DNA of 64,000 nucleotides, taken from NCBI GenBank assembly GCA_910578935.1, contig CAJTSM010000008.1, positions 51,960 through 115,959 on the forward strand, in the 5' to 3' direction. Below the pieces are notes generated by a model that saw only the letters and a list, made by a program, of their open reading frames with translations, did no database searches and was not told the DNA's origin. The stretch's first letter is position 1. Each line of letters begins with the position of its first letter. The DNA is from an uncultured Oscillibacter sp. Its GTDB lineage: Bacteria > Bacillota > Clostridia > Oscillospirales > Oscillospiraceae. This document shows, one piece after another, positions 8,663 to 15,579 of the stretch. The position numbers and the translations under genes were made by a program.

Positions 8663-8924
8663 GATCCTATTGGACGGGCTGGAAATTCAGTCCGTGGAGG
8701 CGGTCCATGACCGCTTCGCTCAGGCCCTGGCTCTGCCGGAGTGGTACGGGCGAAATTTAGACGCTCTTTTTGACTGCCTGACGGACCAGGGGGAGCCTAT
8801 GACAGTCCGTCTTCTTCACCGGGAAGCCTTGGAGAAAAATCTGGGCCGCCGGGGACAGGCGCTGATTTCCCTCCTCCACCGGGCAGCTCTGGAAAATCCA
8901 CAGGTCACCGTTTTAGAGTCCTAA
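8655..8924 (+). CDS. barstar-family RNase inhibitor (immunity protein)
   Basis: Cytoplasmic inhibitor of the preceding RNase, 89 aa, the usual barstar length. The core motif LPEWYGRNLDALFDCLTD (residues 27-44) carries equivalents of the barstar residues that fill the barnase active site: Tyr31, Asp36 and Asp40. The ATG overlaps the RNase stop by 8 bases, so the two products are translationally coupled. This arrangement protects the producer from any RNase that fails to leave the cell. Confidence 0.92.
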   Translation: MAEILLDGLEIQSVEAVHDRFAQALALPEWYGRNLDALFDCLTDQGEPMTVRLLHREALEKNLGRRGQALISLLHRAALENPQVTVLES

Positions 8925-8939
8925 ACGGAAAATTCCCTC

Positions 8940-8968
8940 TTTTCAGGCCGTCTTCCTTGTGCTATACT
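8940..8968 (+). promoter_or_regulatory. promoter of the 9027 membrane-protein gene
   Basis: TTTTCA (8940-8945, weak) and TATACT (8963-8968) with a 17-bp spacer, about 60 bp before the start codon. Confidence 0.5.
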
Positions 8969-9026
8969 AGGGGGCACTGAGCGTTCGCCACCCCGGTGGA
9001 CCAGCTTTTGAAAGGACGCATTTGCT

Positions 9027-9911
9027 ATGAATAAACGTTATGCGCTTCCCCTGGCGGCGGCGTTGGGCGGGGCCGCCGCCTGTGTGCTGCGGCTGCTGCA
9101 AAATCACACCGGCTATGAGGCGGACACCGGCCTCCCCATCCCCGGAAACTTCGCCGCCCTGGCCCTGGCGGTTCTGCTGGCCGGTCTTGCCGCCGTCCTG
9201 GCCCTGGCCGCCCGGCTCCTCCCGGCAGAGGAGGACCCGGGTCCCATCTTGCCCAGGGACTTCTCCACGGAAAACACCGGGCTGCTGGCCATTCCCATGG
9301 GCGGCGTCTTCCTTCTGGCCCTCAGCGGCCTCAGCGACCTGGCGGAGAGCCTGCGGATGCTGCCGGAGGGCCTGGTTTCCTCCCGCCACGCCATTTACGG
9401 CATTCTTCGGGCGGGGGGATTGGGATTCACCCTCCAAGGACAAATGCTGCTGGGAATTCTGACCCTTGCCGCGGCCGGAAGCCTGTTCCCAGTGCTGGCG
9501 GGCTGCCGCCGCCGGGAAGGAGCGCCAAAGCACAAAGCCCCTTCCTCCATCACCCTGATGCCTGTGGCGGCGCTGGTGGTGCGGCTGGTGCTGACCTACC
9601 GCATCGACTCCGTGAACCCCTCTTTATCCATGTACTATGTGGAACTGCTGGCTCTGGTGTTCATGACCCTGGGATTTTACCGCCTCAGCTCCTTCGCCTT
9701 CCAGGCGGGGCGGACCCGCCGCTTTGGGTTTTACGCCTCCGGGTCCCTGGTGCTCTGCGCCGCCTCCCTGGCGGACGGCAGCGCCTACCTCTCCTCTCTC
9801 CTCCTCTACGCCGGAGGGGCGCTGACGCTGGCGGGCTTTCTGCTCCTGCGCATCGCCAACGGCCTGGAGCGGGAGAGGGACGACGGAACCATCACCGGCC
9901 CGGTGGGTTAA
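9027..9911 (+). CDS. hypothetical polytopic membrane protein
   Basis: 294 aa, with about seven or eight hydrophobic segments spread along the whole length, Ala/Leu-rich, and short charged loops. I recognise no family. GAAAGGA precedes the ATG. It is monocistronic, with its own promoter and a terminator shared with the convergent MscS gene. The C-terminus is a short charged cytoplasmic tail (NGLERERDDG). Confidence 0.7.
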   Translation: MNKRYALPLAAALGGAAACVLRLLQNHTGYEADTGLPIPGNFAALALAVLLAGLAAVLALAARLLPAEEDPGPILPRDFSTENTGLLAIPMGGVFLLALSGLSDLAESLRMLPEGLVSSRHAIYGILRAGGLGFTLQGQMLLGILTLAAAGSLFPVLAGCRRREGAPKHKAPSSITLMPVAALVVRLVLTYRIDSVNPSLSMYYVELLALVFMTLGFYRLSSFAFQAGRTRRFGFYASGSLVLCAASLADGSAYLSSLLLYAGGALTLAGFLLLRIANGLERERDDGTITGPVG

Positions 9912-9924
9912 ACTGGCAAATAGA

Positions 9925-9958
9925 ACGGGTCCCCGGCAAATCCGGGGACCCGTTTTTT
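9925..9958. terminator. bidirectional terminator between convergent genes
   Basis: ACGGGTCCCCGG (9925-9936) and CCGGGGACCCGT (9942-9953) form a perfect 12-bp stem followed by T6 on the plus strand. It separates the 9027 gene from the MscS-like gene. Confidence 0.85.
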
Positions 9959-10767
9959 CAGTCCGGCTGGATACACACATCCAGTTTGTTATAGGGGATT
10001 TCCACTCCCGCCTTGGCAAACTCGGCCCGTAGGTTCTCCGCCAGGGCAAATTGGGTGGTCCAGAAATCCTCTGCCGCCGCCCAGCAGTAGACGGTGAACT
10101 CCACGCCGCTCTCGCCGAAAGCCGTGAGGTACACCGCCGGGGCCGGATCGGAGAGAATATGCTCCGTGGACTCCACCGCCCGGCGGCAGGCGGCTTTCAC
10201 CGTCTCTGTGGGCACTTTGTAAGCGGCGTTCATCTTCCAGACGATCCTCCGCCGTCCCAGCGCCGTGTAATTGATGACTTTGGAGGCCGCCAATTCTTTA
10301 TTTGGCAAAAGCGCCGTCAGACCGTCTGGGGTGGTCAGCTTCGTGTGGTTCAGGCTGATCTCCTCCACCGTGCCGGAAACCCCGCCGGACTCGATGAAGT
10401 CCCCGATGGCAAAGGGGTGGGAGGATAAAATCACCAGTCCCCCCGCCACATTGCCCAGCACATCCTCCGCCGCCAGGGTAATCCCCAGGGACCCCACGGA
10501 CAAAAGCGCCACCAGGGAAGTCATGTTGATCCCCAGGCTCCCAGCGGTGAAAACCACGGTGAGCGTGTACAGCAGCAGCTTCAGCAGCATCAGAATATAC
10601 CGCCGGATGCGCTCTTCCAGCTTGGTCCGGCGGAGCAGGCGGCGGGCCAGCTTCAGCAGCAGCCGCACCGCCGCCATGCACACCAACAGCGTGAAGGCGG
10701 CCGCCAAAATATTCTCCAAAGCGATCTTCCCGGCAAAACGCTGCAAGGCCCCGTTCAGATCAAGCAC
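9958..10767 (-). CDS. small-conductance mechanosensitive channel (MscS family)
   Basis: Membrane channel opened by tension during osmotic downshock, 269 aa. Two or three N-terminal transmembrane segments lead into the pore helix region (SVGSLGITLAAEDVLGNVAGG, about 90-112). The MscS beta domain follows (FAIGDFIESGGVSGTVEEIS, then the LPN motif ALLPNKELAASKVINY) and a cytoplasmic alpha/beta domain. The length is typical of minimal MscS proteins. It converges on the 9027 gene. Confidence 0.9.
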   Translation of the reverse strand: MLDLNGALQRFAGKIALENILAAAFTLLVCMAAVRLLLKLARRLLRRTKLEERIRRYILMLLKLLLYTLTVVFTAGSLGINMTSLVALLSVGSLGITLAAEDVLGNVAGGLVILSSHPFAIGDFIESGGVSGTVEEISLNHTKLTTPDGLTALLPNKELAASKVINYTALGRRRIVWKMNAAYKVPTETVKAACRRAVESTEHILSDPAPAVYLTAFGESGVEFTVYCWAAAEDFWTTQFALAENLRAEFAKAGVEIPYNKLDVCIQPD

Positions 10768-10806
10768 AGACGCCCCTCCTTACCTATTCTCTTTATAAAA
10801 GATATT

Positions 10807-11973
10807 TTAATCAATTGCCCGCACGCGGATCACATTGGCAAGGTGCTTCAGGTCCTCCAGAACGGCGGGCTCCACCTTGTCCCCCAGGTCCACCAGGGTA
10901 TAGGCATAGTCTCCTTTGCTCTTGTTGCTCAGGTTTTCCACGTTCACGCCGTCCCGGCTGAGAAGGGCGGTAATGTTGGCCAGCATGGCGGGAATGTTTT
11001 TGTGGAGAACACACAGCCGCTGTACGCCGCTGCGCTCCAGGCTCACATCGGGGAGGTTAACGGAGTTCTTGATGTTCCCGTTTTCCAGGTAATCCCTCAG
11101 TTCTTCCGCCGCCATGACGGCGCAGTTCTGCTCGCTCTCCGGGGTAGAGGCCCCCAGGTGGGGCATGGCGACGACATGGGGGTTCGCCACCAGCTGGTTG
11201 GTGGGAAAGTCAGTGACATAGGCCGTAACCCGCCCCGCGTCCAGGGCAGAAAGCAGGGACCCGTCGTCCACGATGCCTCCCCGGGCCAGATTGATGAGCC
11301 GCACGCCGGGCTTCATGGCGGCGAAGGCCTCCGGTCCGATCATGCGGCGGGTCTTCTCGTTGAAGTGGATGTGTGCGGTGATGTAATCCGCCTTTTTATA
11401 AAGCTCGTTTACGTCCTGAACCACGTGAACATGCCGGTCCAGCCGCAGTGCGGCATCCACGGAGAGGAAGGGATCAAACCCGTACACGTCCATCCCCAGG
11501 CCCAGGGCCGCGTTGGCGGCCAGGGAGCCGATCGCCCCAAGGCCGATGACCCCCAGGGTCTTCCGGTAGAGCTCCGGGCCCACGAAGGCGGCCTTGCCCT
11601 TCTCCACCACGGTTTCCACCTCCACGCCGGAGGCGGCCTGATCCTTCACCCAGCGCACCGCGCCGGTGATGTCCCGGGAGGAAATCAGCATGGCGCAGAG
11701 TACCAGCTCCTTCACAGCGTTGGCGTTGGCCCCGGGAGTGGAGAAAACGGCGACGCCGTTTTCGGAACAGCGGTCCAGGGGGATGTTGTTCACCCCCACC
11801 CCGGCCCGGGCAATGGCCAGCAGGCTCTCCGGAAAGGGGTACTCCAGCAAATTGGCGGAGCGGACCAGGATCCCCTCCTCCTCTACCACATCCTCCCCCA
11901 CCTGATAGCGGGCGGGGGCCAGCCGCTCCAGACCCTGGGGCGCAATCTTATTAAATGTCTTAATCCGGTACAT
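10807..11973 (-). CDS. serA: 3-phosphoglycerate dehydrogenase-like protein with C-terminal ACT domain
   Basis: NAD-dependent 2-hydroxyacid dehydrogenase, 388 aa, probably the first step of serine synthesis. Visible are the substrate-binding half, the Rossmann motif GVIGLGAIGS, the catalytic region INLARGGIVDD and the catalytic His in MPHLGAST. A C-terminal ACT domain (about 315-388, LCVLHKNIPAMLANITALL) would allow feedback by an amino acid. The ATG at 11973 has GGAGG 6 bases upstream; longer in-frame starts lack an RBS and run into the promoter. No serC neighbour is present, so another hydroxyacid substrate is possible. Confidence 0.85.
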   Translation of the reverse strand: MYRIKTFNKIAPQGLERLAPARYQVGEDVVEEEGILVRSANLLEYPFPESLLAIARAGVGVNNIPLDRCSENGVAVFSTPGANANAVKELVLCAMLISSRDITGAVRWVKDQAASGVEVETVVEKGKAAFVGPELYRKTLGVIGLGAIGSLAANAALGLGMDVYGFDPFLSVDAALRLDRHVHVVQDVNELYKKADYITAHIHFNEKTRRMIGPEAFAAMKPGVRLINLARGGIVDDGSLLSALDAGRVTAYVTDFPTNQLVANPHVVAMPHLGASTPESEQNCAVMAAEELRDYLENGNIKNSVNLPDVSLERSGVQRLCVLHKNIPAMLANITALLSRDGVNVENLSNKSKGDYAYTLVDLGDKVEPAVLEDLKHLANVIRVRAID

Positions 11974-12027
11974 GAAAAACCTCCGGTTCCATGAGATAGT
12001 TTTACAGGTGAAACGGCCCGCTGGGCC

Positions 12028-12151
12028 AGAGTCTGTTATAAAACTGGCGAGATGGCGGATTGGGCCGGATTTTTCCGCCCGGAAAATCAACACCATTCTG
12101 GCGGGAATAGACGCCTCAAGACCGCGTTCTGACGGCTTTTTAACAGGCTCT
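12028..12151. repeat. inverted-repeat (MITE-like) element in the serA leader
   Basis: The ends 12028-12050 and 12131-12151 are imperfect inverted repeats of the form AGAGYCTGTTA(T)AAAA. The 23 bases at 12028-12050 recur exactly, on the opposite strand, at 45339-45361. The element is transcribed as part of the serA 5' UTR if the promoter call is right. There is no ORF inside. Confidence 0.5.
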
Positions 12152-12165
12152 AGGGTTCCGGTATT

Positions 12166-12194
12166 AGTATAGCCTCCTTTTTTCCCGGGGGCAA
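12166..12194 (-). promoter_or_regulatory. promoter of the serA-like gene
   Basis: On the minus strand, TTGCCC (12194-12189) and TATACT (12171-12166) with a 17-bp spacer. It gives a leader of about 185 nt. Confidence 0.65.
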
Positions 12195-12321
12195 GTGGCA
12201 TTTCCACAGTATTTTTCCCCTTTGTTGCTTTTACCATGGAGCTTTTTGAAAAAGCCGCTTATACTGAAAAAAATTTAGGGCCTGTTTTCAAACCGTCTCT
12301 TATGTACAGGAGGTTTCCGCT

Positions 12322-12702
12322 ATGGCGATCTTTGCCCTCAAGTCCCTTGCCAAGTCCCATCCGCTGAAGGATCCCGCCGGAGATTACAAAACCGCCCGCC
12401 GGGCGGAACAGTACCGCCTCAGCGGGAACGCCCTTTACTTTCCCGCCTTCCCCGGGACGCAGTATCTCTCCTTTGCCTCCCTGACGAAAGCCCTCACCCG
12501 GAATACCAGTTTGCCCTTGACGGGCTGCTGCGGCAAGGCCCTGCCGGTAACCCGGCTGCGGCTCTACTACGACGGGGGAGAGTTCTATCAGGACTTTACC
12601 TTTGAAAAGCTGGCAAATGCCAACGAAGTCTTAGACGCCATTGCCGCCGCCCGGCCGGAACTTCCTCTGGAGCGGGAGGAACGGTCCCAGTCCGCAATCT
12701 AA
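12322..12702 (+). CDS. hypothetical protein
   Basis: 126 aa, no signal peptide or membrane segment, and no family that I recognise. It contains a Tyr/Phe-rich middle (RLRLYYDGGEFYQDFTFEKL) and a Cys pair (GCCGK), and is probably a small alpha/beta cytoplasmic protein. CAGGAGG is well placed before the ATG. It is monocistronic, with its own terminator. Confidence 0.7.
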   Translation: MAIFALKSLAKSHPLKDPAGDYKTARRAEQYRLSGNALYFPAFPGTQYLSFASLTKALTRNTSLPLTGCCGKALPVTRLRLYYDGGEFYQDFTFEKLANANEVLDAIAAARPELPLEREERSQSAI

Positions 12703-12710
12703 CCAAAAAC

Positions 12711-12739
12711 GCCGGAGGTGTTGTCTCCGGCTTTTTTTC
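12711..12739 (+). terminator. intrinsic terminator after the 12322 gene
   Basis: GCCGGAG (12711-12717) pairs with CTCCGGC (12725-12731), followed by seven Ts. Confidence 0.85.
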
Positions 12740-12771
12740 GCTCCTTTGGGGGGGAATTTATAAATTTTCTC

Positions 12772-12802
12772 TTGACCTTCCCCCTGCTGGAAGGTATACC
12801 AT
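12772..12802 (+). promoter_or_regulatory. MerR-type promoter/operator
   Basis: TTGACC (12772-12777) is followed by a perfect inverted repeat ACCTTCC-N7-GGAAGGT (12775-12795) that fills the spacer. The -10 is either TATACC at 17 bp or TACCAT at 19 bp. Overlong spacers containing such a palindrome are the hallmark of MerR-regulated promoters. The sequence closely resembles the CueR-controlled copA promoter of E. coli as I recall it. The next gene encodes a MerR-type protein, suggesting autoregulation. Confidence 0.75.
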
Positions 12803-12831
12803 ATAGACAACGCAGATGAAAAAAGTACATG

Positions 12832-12961
12832 CTTCTTTTCAGCCGGTGAACCAACGATTCACCGGGCCGCAAAGCGCCTATGCGTTTCCTATGCAGTCAA
12901 ACGCAAAAATCCACTTATGCGGCTTACGGCGCTGAAAAGAATCCTGCCGATTCTTTTCAGC
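12832..12961 (+). promoter_or_regulatory. structured leader with mutually exclusive hairpins
   Basis: In the 5' UTR after the MerR-type promoter, GCTGAAAAGAA (12931-12941) can pair with either of two copies of TTCTTTTCAGC. One lies near 12834-12844 and the other at 12951-12961. A CCGGTGAA/TTCACCGG hairpin (about 12844-12866) sits between. Competing stems of this kind suggest a regulatory RNA. I recognise no riboswitch class. Confidence 0.4.
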
Positions 12962-12989
12962 TGTGCCAACTATAAGAGCAGGAACCGAG

Positions 12990-13649
12990 GTGAGCGACAT
13001 AAAAATCAACGAAGTGGAAGCCTTGGTCGGCATCACCCGGAAGAATATTCGCTTTTATGAGGCGGAGGGCCTTCTGGCCCCCCGGCGAAACAGCGAAAAC
13101 GGCTACCGGGACTACGGGGAGGCTGAGGTACGGACCCTGCTCCAGATCAAGCTGCTGCGGAAGCTGGGCGTATCCTTGGAGGAAATCCGAAAGATGCAAG
13201 GCGGCGTCCATACGGTGGGGGACGGCATGCGCCGCCACCTGGTCACTCTGGAGCGGGACCGGGAAAACCTGGAACAGGCCATCCGTCTTTGCGCCGGGCT
13301 GACGGACCGGCAGGAGCGGCTGGGGGACCTGGACGCCGGAAGTATTTTAAAAGAGATGGAGGCCATGGAGCAGAGCGGAGCCACCTTCCAAGACAAACAG
13401 CGGCGGGATGTGCGCATCCGCTATGTGGCCCCGGTGGTCATCACCGTGGTAATGGTGCTGCTGATGGGCGGTATGGTGGGCCTGCTGCTGTGGCTTGTTG
13501 CCCTGAGCGCCTCCGATGCGCCCCCGGCCTTTATGCTGGCCGCTATGGCGCTGGTCCCCCTGGTCATCAGCGGCGGCGTGGTGCTGGCCATGGTCCAGCG
13601 AATCCGGGAAATCGGGAGAGGAGAGATCGACGATGCGAAAAACTACTAA
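12990..13649 (+). CDS. MerR-family HTH protein fused to a C-terminal membrane domain
   Basis: 219 aa. The N-terminus is a MerR winged-helix DNA-binding domain (INEVEALVGITRKNIRFYEAEGLL, then the GYRDYGEAEV wing), followed by a coiled linker (about 70-145). Two hydrophobic segments near the C-terminus replace the usual effector domain. No Cys metal-site pair is visible, so a metal ligand is unlikely. It ends in the tail QRIREIGRGEIDDAKNY, which resembles the tails of the 13633 and 15024 products. I chose GTG 12990 because AGGA lies 7 bases upstream; an earlier GTG at 12963 has no RBS. It overlaps the next gene by 17 bases. Confidence 0.82.
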   Translation: MSDIKINEVEALVGITRKNIRFYEAEGLLAPRRNSENGYRDYGEAEVRTLLQIKLLRKLGVSLEEIRKMQGGVHTVGDGMRRHLVTLERDRENLEQAIRLCAGLTDRQERLGDLDAGSILKEMEAMEQSGATFQDKQRRDVRIRYVAPVVITVVMVLLMGGMVGLLLWLVALSASDAPPAFMLAAMALVPLVISGGVVLAMVQRIREIGRGEIDDAKNY

Positions 13650-13887
13650 AAAGAAGATTGCCCCCGTTATCATCACGGCAGGCGTACTGCTGTATATGGT
13701 TCCCTTGATTGGAATCTCCCTTTTGGCCATGGGCGGCCTGGCGGGAGAAGGGGAGTCCGGTGTGACGCTGATCCTGCTGACTTACGCCGTCTTGGGCGGC
13801 GCAGTGGCCATCGGGATCGTCAAGGCCCTGCTCCAGCGGCTGGATGAGATCGACAGCGGAGAGGAAGAGGAGGCCAGCCAATACTAG
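13633..13887 (+). CDS. small two-TM membrane protein, partner of the MerR-membrane protein
   Basis: 84 aa: a basic N-terminus (MRKTTKKK), two hydrophobic segments (about 9-33 and 43-65), and a charged cytoplasmic tail QRLDEIDSGEEEEASQY. The tail follows the same pattern, QR-x2-EI-x2-GE-x3-A-x2-Y, as its upstream neighbour and the 15024 product. The ATG lies inside the 3' end of the MerR gene, so the pair is translationally coupled. No family is recognised. Confidence 0.7.
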   Translation: MRKTTKKKIAPVIITAGVLLYMVPLIGISLLAMGGLAGEGESGVTLILLTYAVLGGAVAIGIVKALLQRLDEIDSGEEEEASQY

Positions 13888-14047
13888 GCCTTGTTTGAAA
13901 CCTGTCAAAACACCCAAACAGCGGATCTTTTCCCGCCGGCCTACGTTAAGTTATCTTGCCGGGCGGCGGCCTGCCTGGGAAAATCTGCCTTGATTGACGG
14001 AAGCGTCTCTCGCCACTGGGCATTCCGCCAATGTTCAAACCAAGCCT
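13886..14047. repeat. imperfect inverted-repeat segment between convergent genes
   Basis: AGGCCTTGTTTGAAAC (13886-13901) faces GTTCAAACCAAGCCT (14033-14047) in inverted orientation. A second inner pair with a TTTTCCC core (around 13918-13930 and 13978-13990) is also present. No coding potential is visible. It may fold as a large hairpin or be a decayed mobile repeat. Confidence 0.35.
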
Positions 14048-14061
14048 AACGGCATAATAAA

Positions 14062-14083
14062 GCGGGACGCAGCCGCGTCCCGC
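14062..14083 (-). terminator. intrinsic terminator after the PilZ gene
   Basis: GCGGGACGC (14062-14070) pairs with GCGTCCCGC (14075-14083). On the minus strand it is followed by TTTATTAT. Confidence 0.65.
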
Positions 14084-14103
14084 CAGGGTTTCAAATGTCC
14101 AAA

Positions 14104-14844
14104 TCACCAATGCCCTCTCTCAGAGCGCACGTGCTCCCGCCGGTTTCCCAGCTGAATGTTGAAGAGCATCTTCGTCAGGGCTTCCGTCTCCTCCTTCTTC
14201 AGCTGGGCAAAGAGAATGCCGCAGCGGAATCCGTTGGGTCCGCAGTCGTTCACCCGGATTACTTCGCCCACAAAGTCCATGGCCACGTATTCATCCAGCT
14301 TCACCTTGAGGTGCAGAACTTCCCCCTCCCCATGGAGATACTCCGACTGGATGCAGCAGCCTTCGGTACTGATATCTACCAGGGTGCAGTTTTCCGGACG
14401 CTCCATGCGCTCATCGTTCAGGTAATAAATCGAAATGGGGGCGTTAATCGCCAGGCGGAAGTTTCTCCGGTTATTGTCGCGGACCTCCGGCTCCAGTTCC
14501 TTCAGCTTGATGGTAGTCCGGGTGGACTCCACCACCTTGGCCCGCAGGTAGAACTGCGTCATCGAGTTGTCGCAGCCCCGGATAAAGAGCGTGCTCCCAA
14601 TTTCGCTGATTTTAAAGGACAAGGAACCGGGTTTCCGGCCTATGGTCAATTCCTGACCCTTAAACTCGGTAATCACACCGGAGTTCAGCGGCTGTCCGGA
14701 CTCCTCCATAACTTCGACGGGCATACCCAGGTTTAGATTCGGCAGTTCCGGCGTCTGATCCGCCTTTACCGCCGCTTCTTCCACTCCCGCCGCTATGGCG
14801 TTCTCAAAGTCCCGATTCCGGCTGAAAAAAGAAAAGATACCCAT
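14104..14844 (-). CDS. PilZ-domain protein (cyclic di-GMP receptor, YcgR-like)
   Basis: Cytoplasmic protein of 246 aa. An N-terminal YcgR-N-like beta domain (about 40-115) precedes a PilZ domain (about 122-235). Both c-di-GMP motifs are present: the basic cluster NNRRNFRLAI (RxxxR type) and DISTEGC (D/NxSxxG). Proteins of this architecture modulate flagella or surface polymer export on binding c-di-GMP. No target gene is adjacent, so the output is unknown. A 25-residue N-terminal stretch (MGIFSFFSRNR) is amphipathic. Confidence 0.9.
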   Translation of the reverse strand: MGIFSFFSRNRDFENAIAAGVEEAAVKADQTPELPNLNLGMPVEVMEESGQPLNSGVITEFKGQELTIGRKPGSLSFKISEIGSTLFIRGCDNSMTQFYLRAKVVESTRTTIKLKELEPEVRDNNRRNFRLAINAPISIYYLNDERMERPENCTLVDISTEGCCIQSEYLHGEGEVLHLKVKLDEYVAMDFVGEVIRVNDCGPNGFRCGILFAQLKKEETEALTKMLFNIQLGNRREHVRSERGHW

Positions 14845-14919
14845 ACCGCACCACCTGTATCAAATATTAACAAAACCCTTTCGCTTTGAAGCAGTCGATG
14901 AGATTGCCGCTTACTGGGC

Positions 14920-14948
14920 ATTATAACATAAAACCTTTCCCACCGCAA
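14920..14948 (-). promoter_or_regulatory. promoter of the PilZ gene
   Basis: On the minus strand, TTGCGG (14948-14943) and TATAAT (14925-14920) with a 17-bp spacer. Confidence 0.7.
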
Positions 14949-15023
14949 GCCCCCCTGTTTTTGTGGGAACACAACGGCGGGGGAATTTCATTCCCCTGTC
15001 ATTATATGAAAGGAGGGACCGGC

Positions 15024-15287
15024 GTGACGGTTCCCATGGAAGCCAAAAAGCGCCGCCAGCGGCGGCAGGCTGTGTTTGGCATTTTAACGTTCGCCCTGTT
15101 TCAGGGGGCCTGCGCGGCCGTGTTTGCCGCGCTGTGCCTGATTCCGGACCTGCCCAGGTGGGTGTTCTGGCTCTTCGCCGCCCTGGCGGGCGTGTGCGGA
15201 CTGCTGATCATCCCCGCCCTGGTGGTGTTAAAACAACGTTTCAAAGAAATTGAAGGAGGAGAATCTGATGCTGCTGCTGAATATTGA
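15024..15287 (+). CDS. small two-TM membrane protein with EI-x2-GE-x3-A-x2-Y tail
   Basis: 87 aa. A basic N-terminus (AKKRRQRRQ) is followed by two hydrophobic segments (about 17-38 and 42-65) and a tail KQRFKEIEGGESDAAAEY at the extreme C-terminus. The tail matches the pattern in the 12990 and 13633 products. GTG 15024 has AGGAGGG 6 bases upstream. The gene overlaps the YbjQ gene by 20 bases. No family is recognised; a membrane partner of YbjQ is an inference from coupling. Confidence 0.7.
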   Translation: MTVPMEAKKRRQRRQAVFGILTFALFQGACAAVFAALCLIPDLPRWVFWLFAALAGVCGLLIIPALVVLKQRFKEIEGGESDAAAEY

Positions 15288-15579
15288 CCATATTCCCGGA
15301 AAGGAAATTGAGGCCCTTGGTATTGTGAAAGGAACGGTGGTCCAGTCCAAAAACTTTGGAAAAGATTTCATGGCCGGTATGAAAACCCTGGTGGGCGGAG
15401 AGATCGTGGGCTATACCGAGATGCTCAATGAGGCCCGCCAAATCGCCACGAAGCGCATGGTGGATGAGGCCACAGCCATAGGGGCCGACGCGGTGGTCAA
15501 CGTCCGCTACGGTTCGTCTTCCGTCATGCAGGGAGCCGCTGAGGTGGTGGCTTACGGCACGGCGGTAAAGCTGAAGTAA
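15268..15579 (+). CDS. YbjQ/UPF0145 family protein
   Basis: 103 aa, full length for UPF0145 (YbjQ), a small pentamer-forming family with no settled biochemical role. The conserved ends are visible: IPGKEIEALGIVKGTVVQSKN and the ADAVVNVRYGSSSVMQGAAEVVAYGTAV strand region. ATG 15268 has AAGGAGGA just upstream. It lies between the small membrane protein (20-base overlap) and the MBL hydrolase (1-base overlap). Confidence 0.9.
   Translation: MLLLNIDHIPGKEIEALGIVKGTVVQSKNFGKDFMAGMKTLVGGEIVGYTEMLNEARQIATKRMVDEATAIGADAVVNVRYGSSSVMQGAAEVVAYGTAVKLK

Larger units (their letters stand above)
11974..12321. other. divergent intergenic region upstream of serA
   Basis: 348 bp. It holds the serA promoter on the minus strand (12166-12194), a 124-bp inverted-repeat element inside the serA leader (12028-12151) and, on the plus strand, the CAGGAGG RBS of the 12322 gene. 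A TATACT near 12260 could belong to a plus-strand promoter, but no convincing -35 is visible. Confidence 0.55.
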
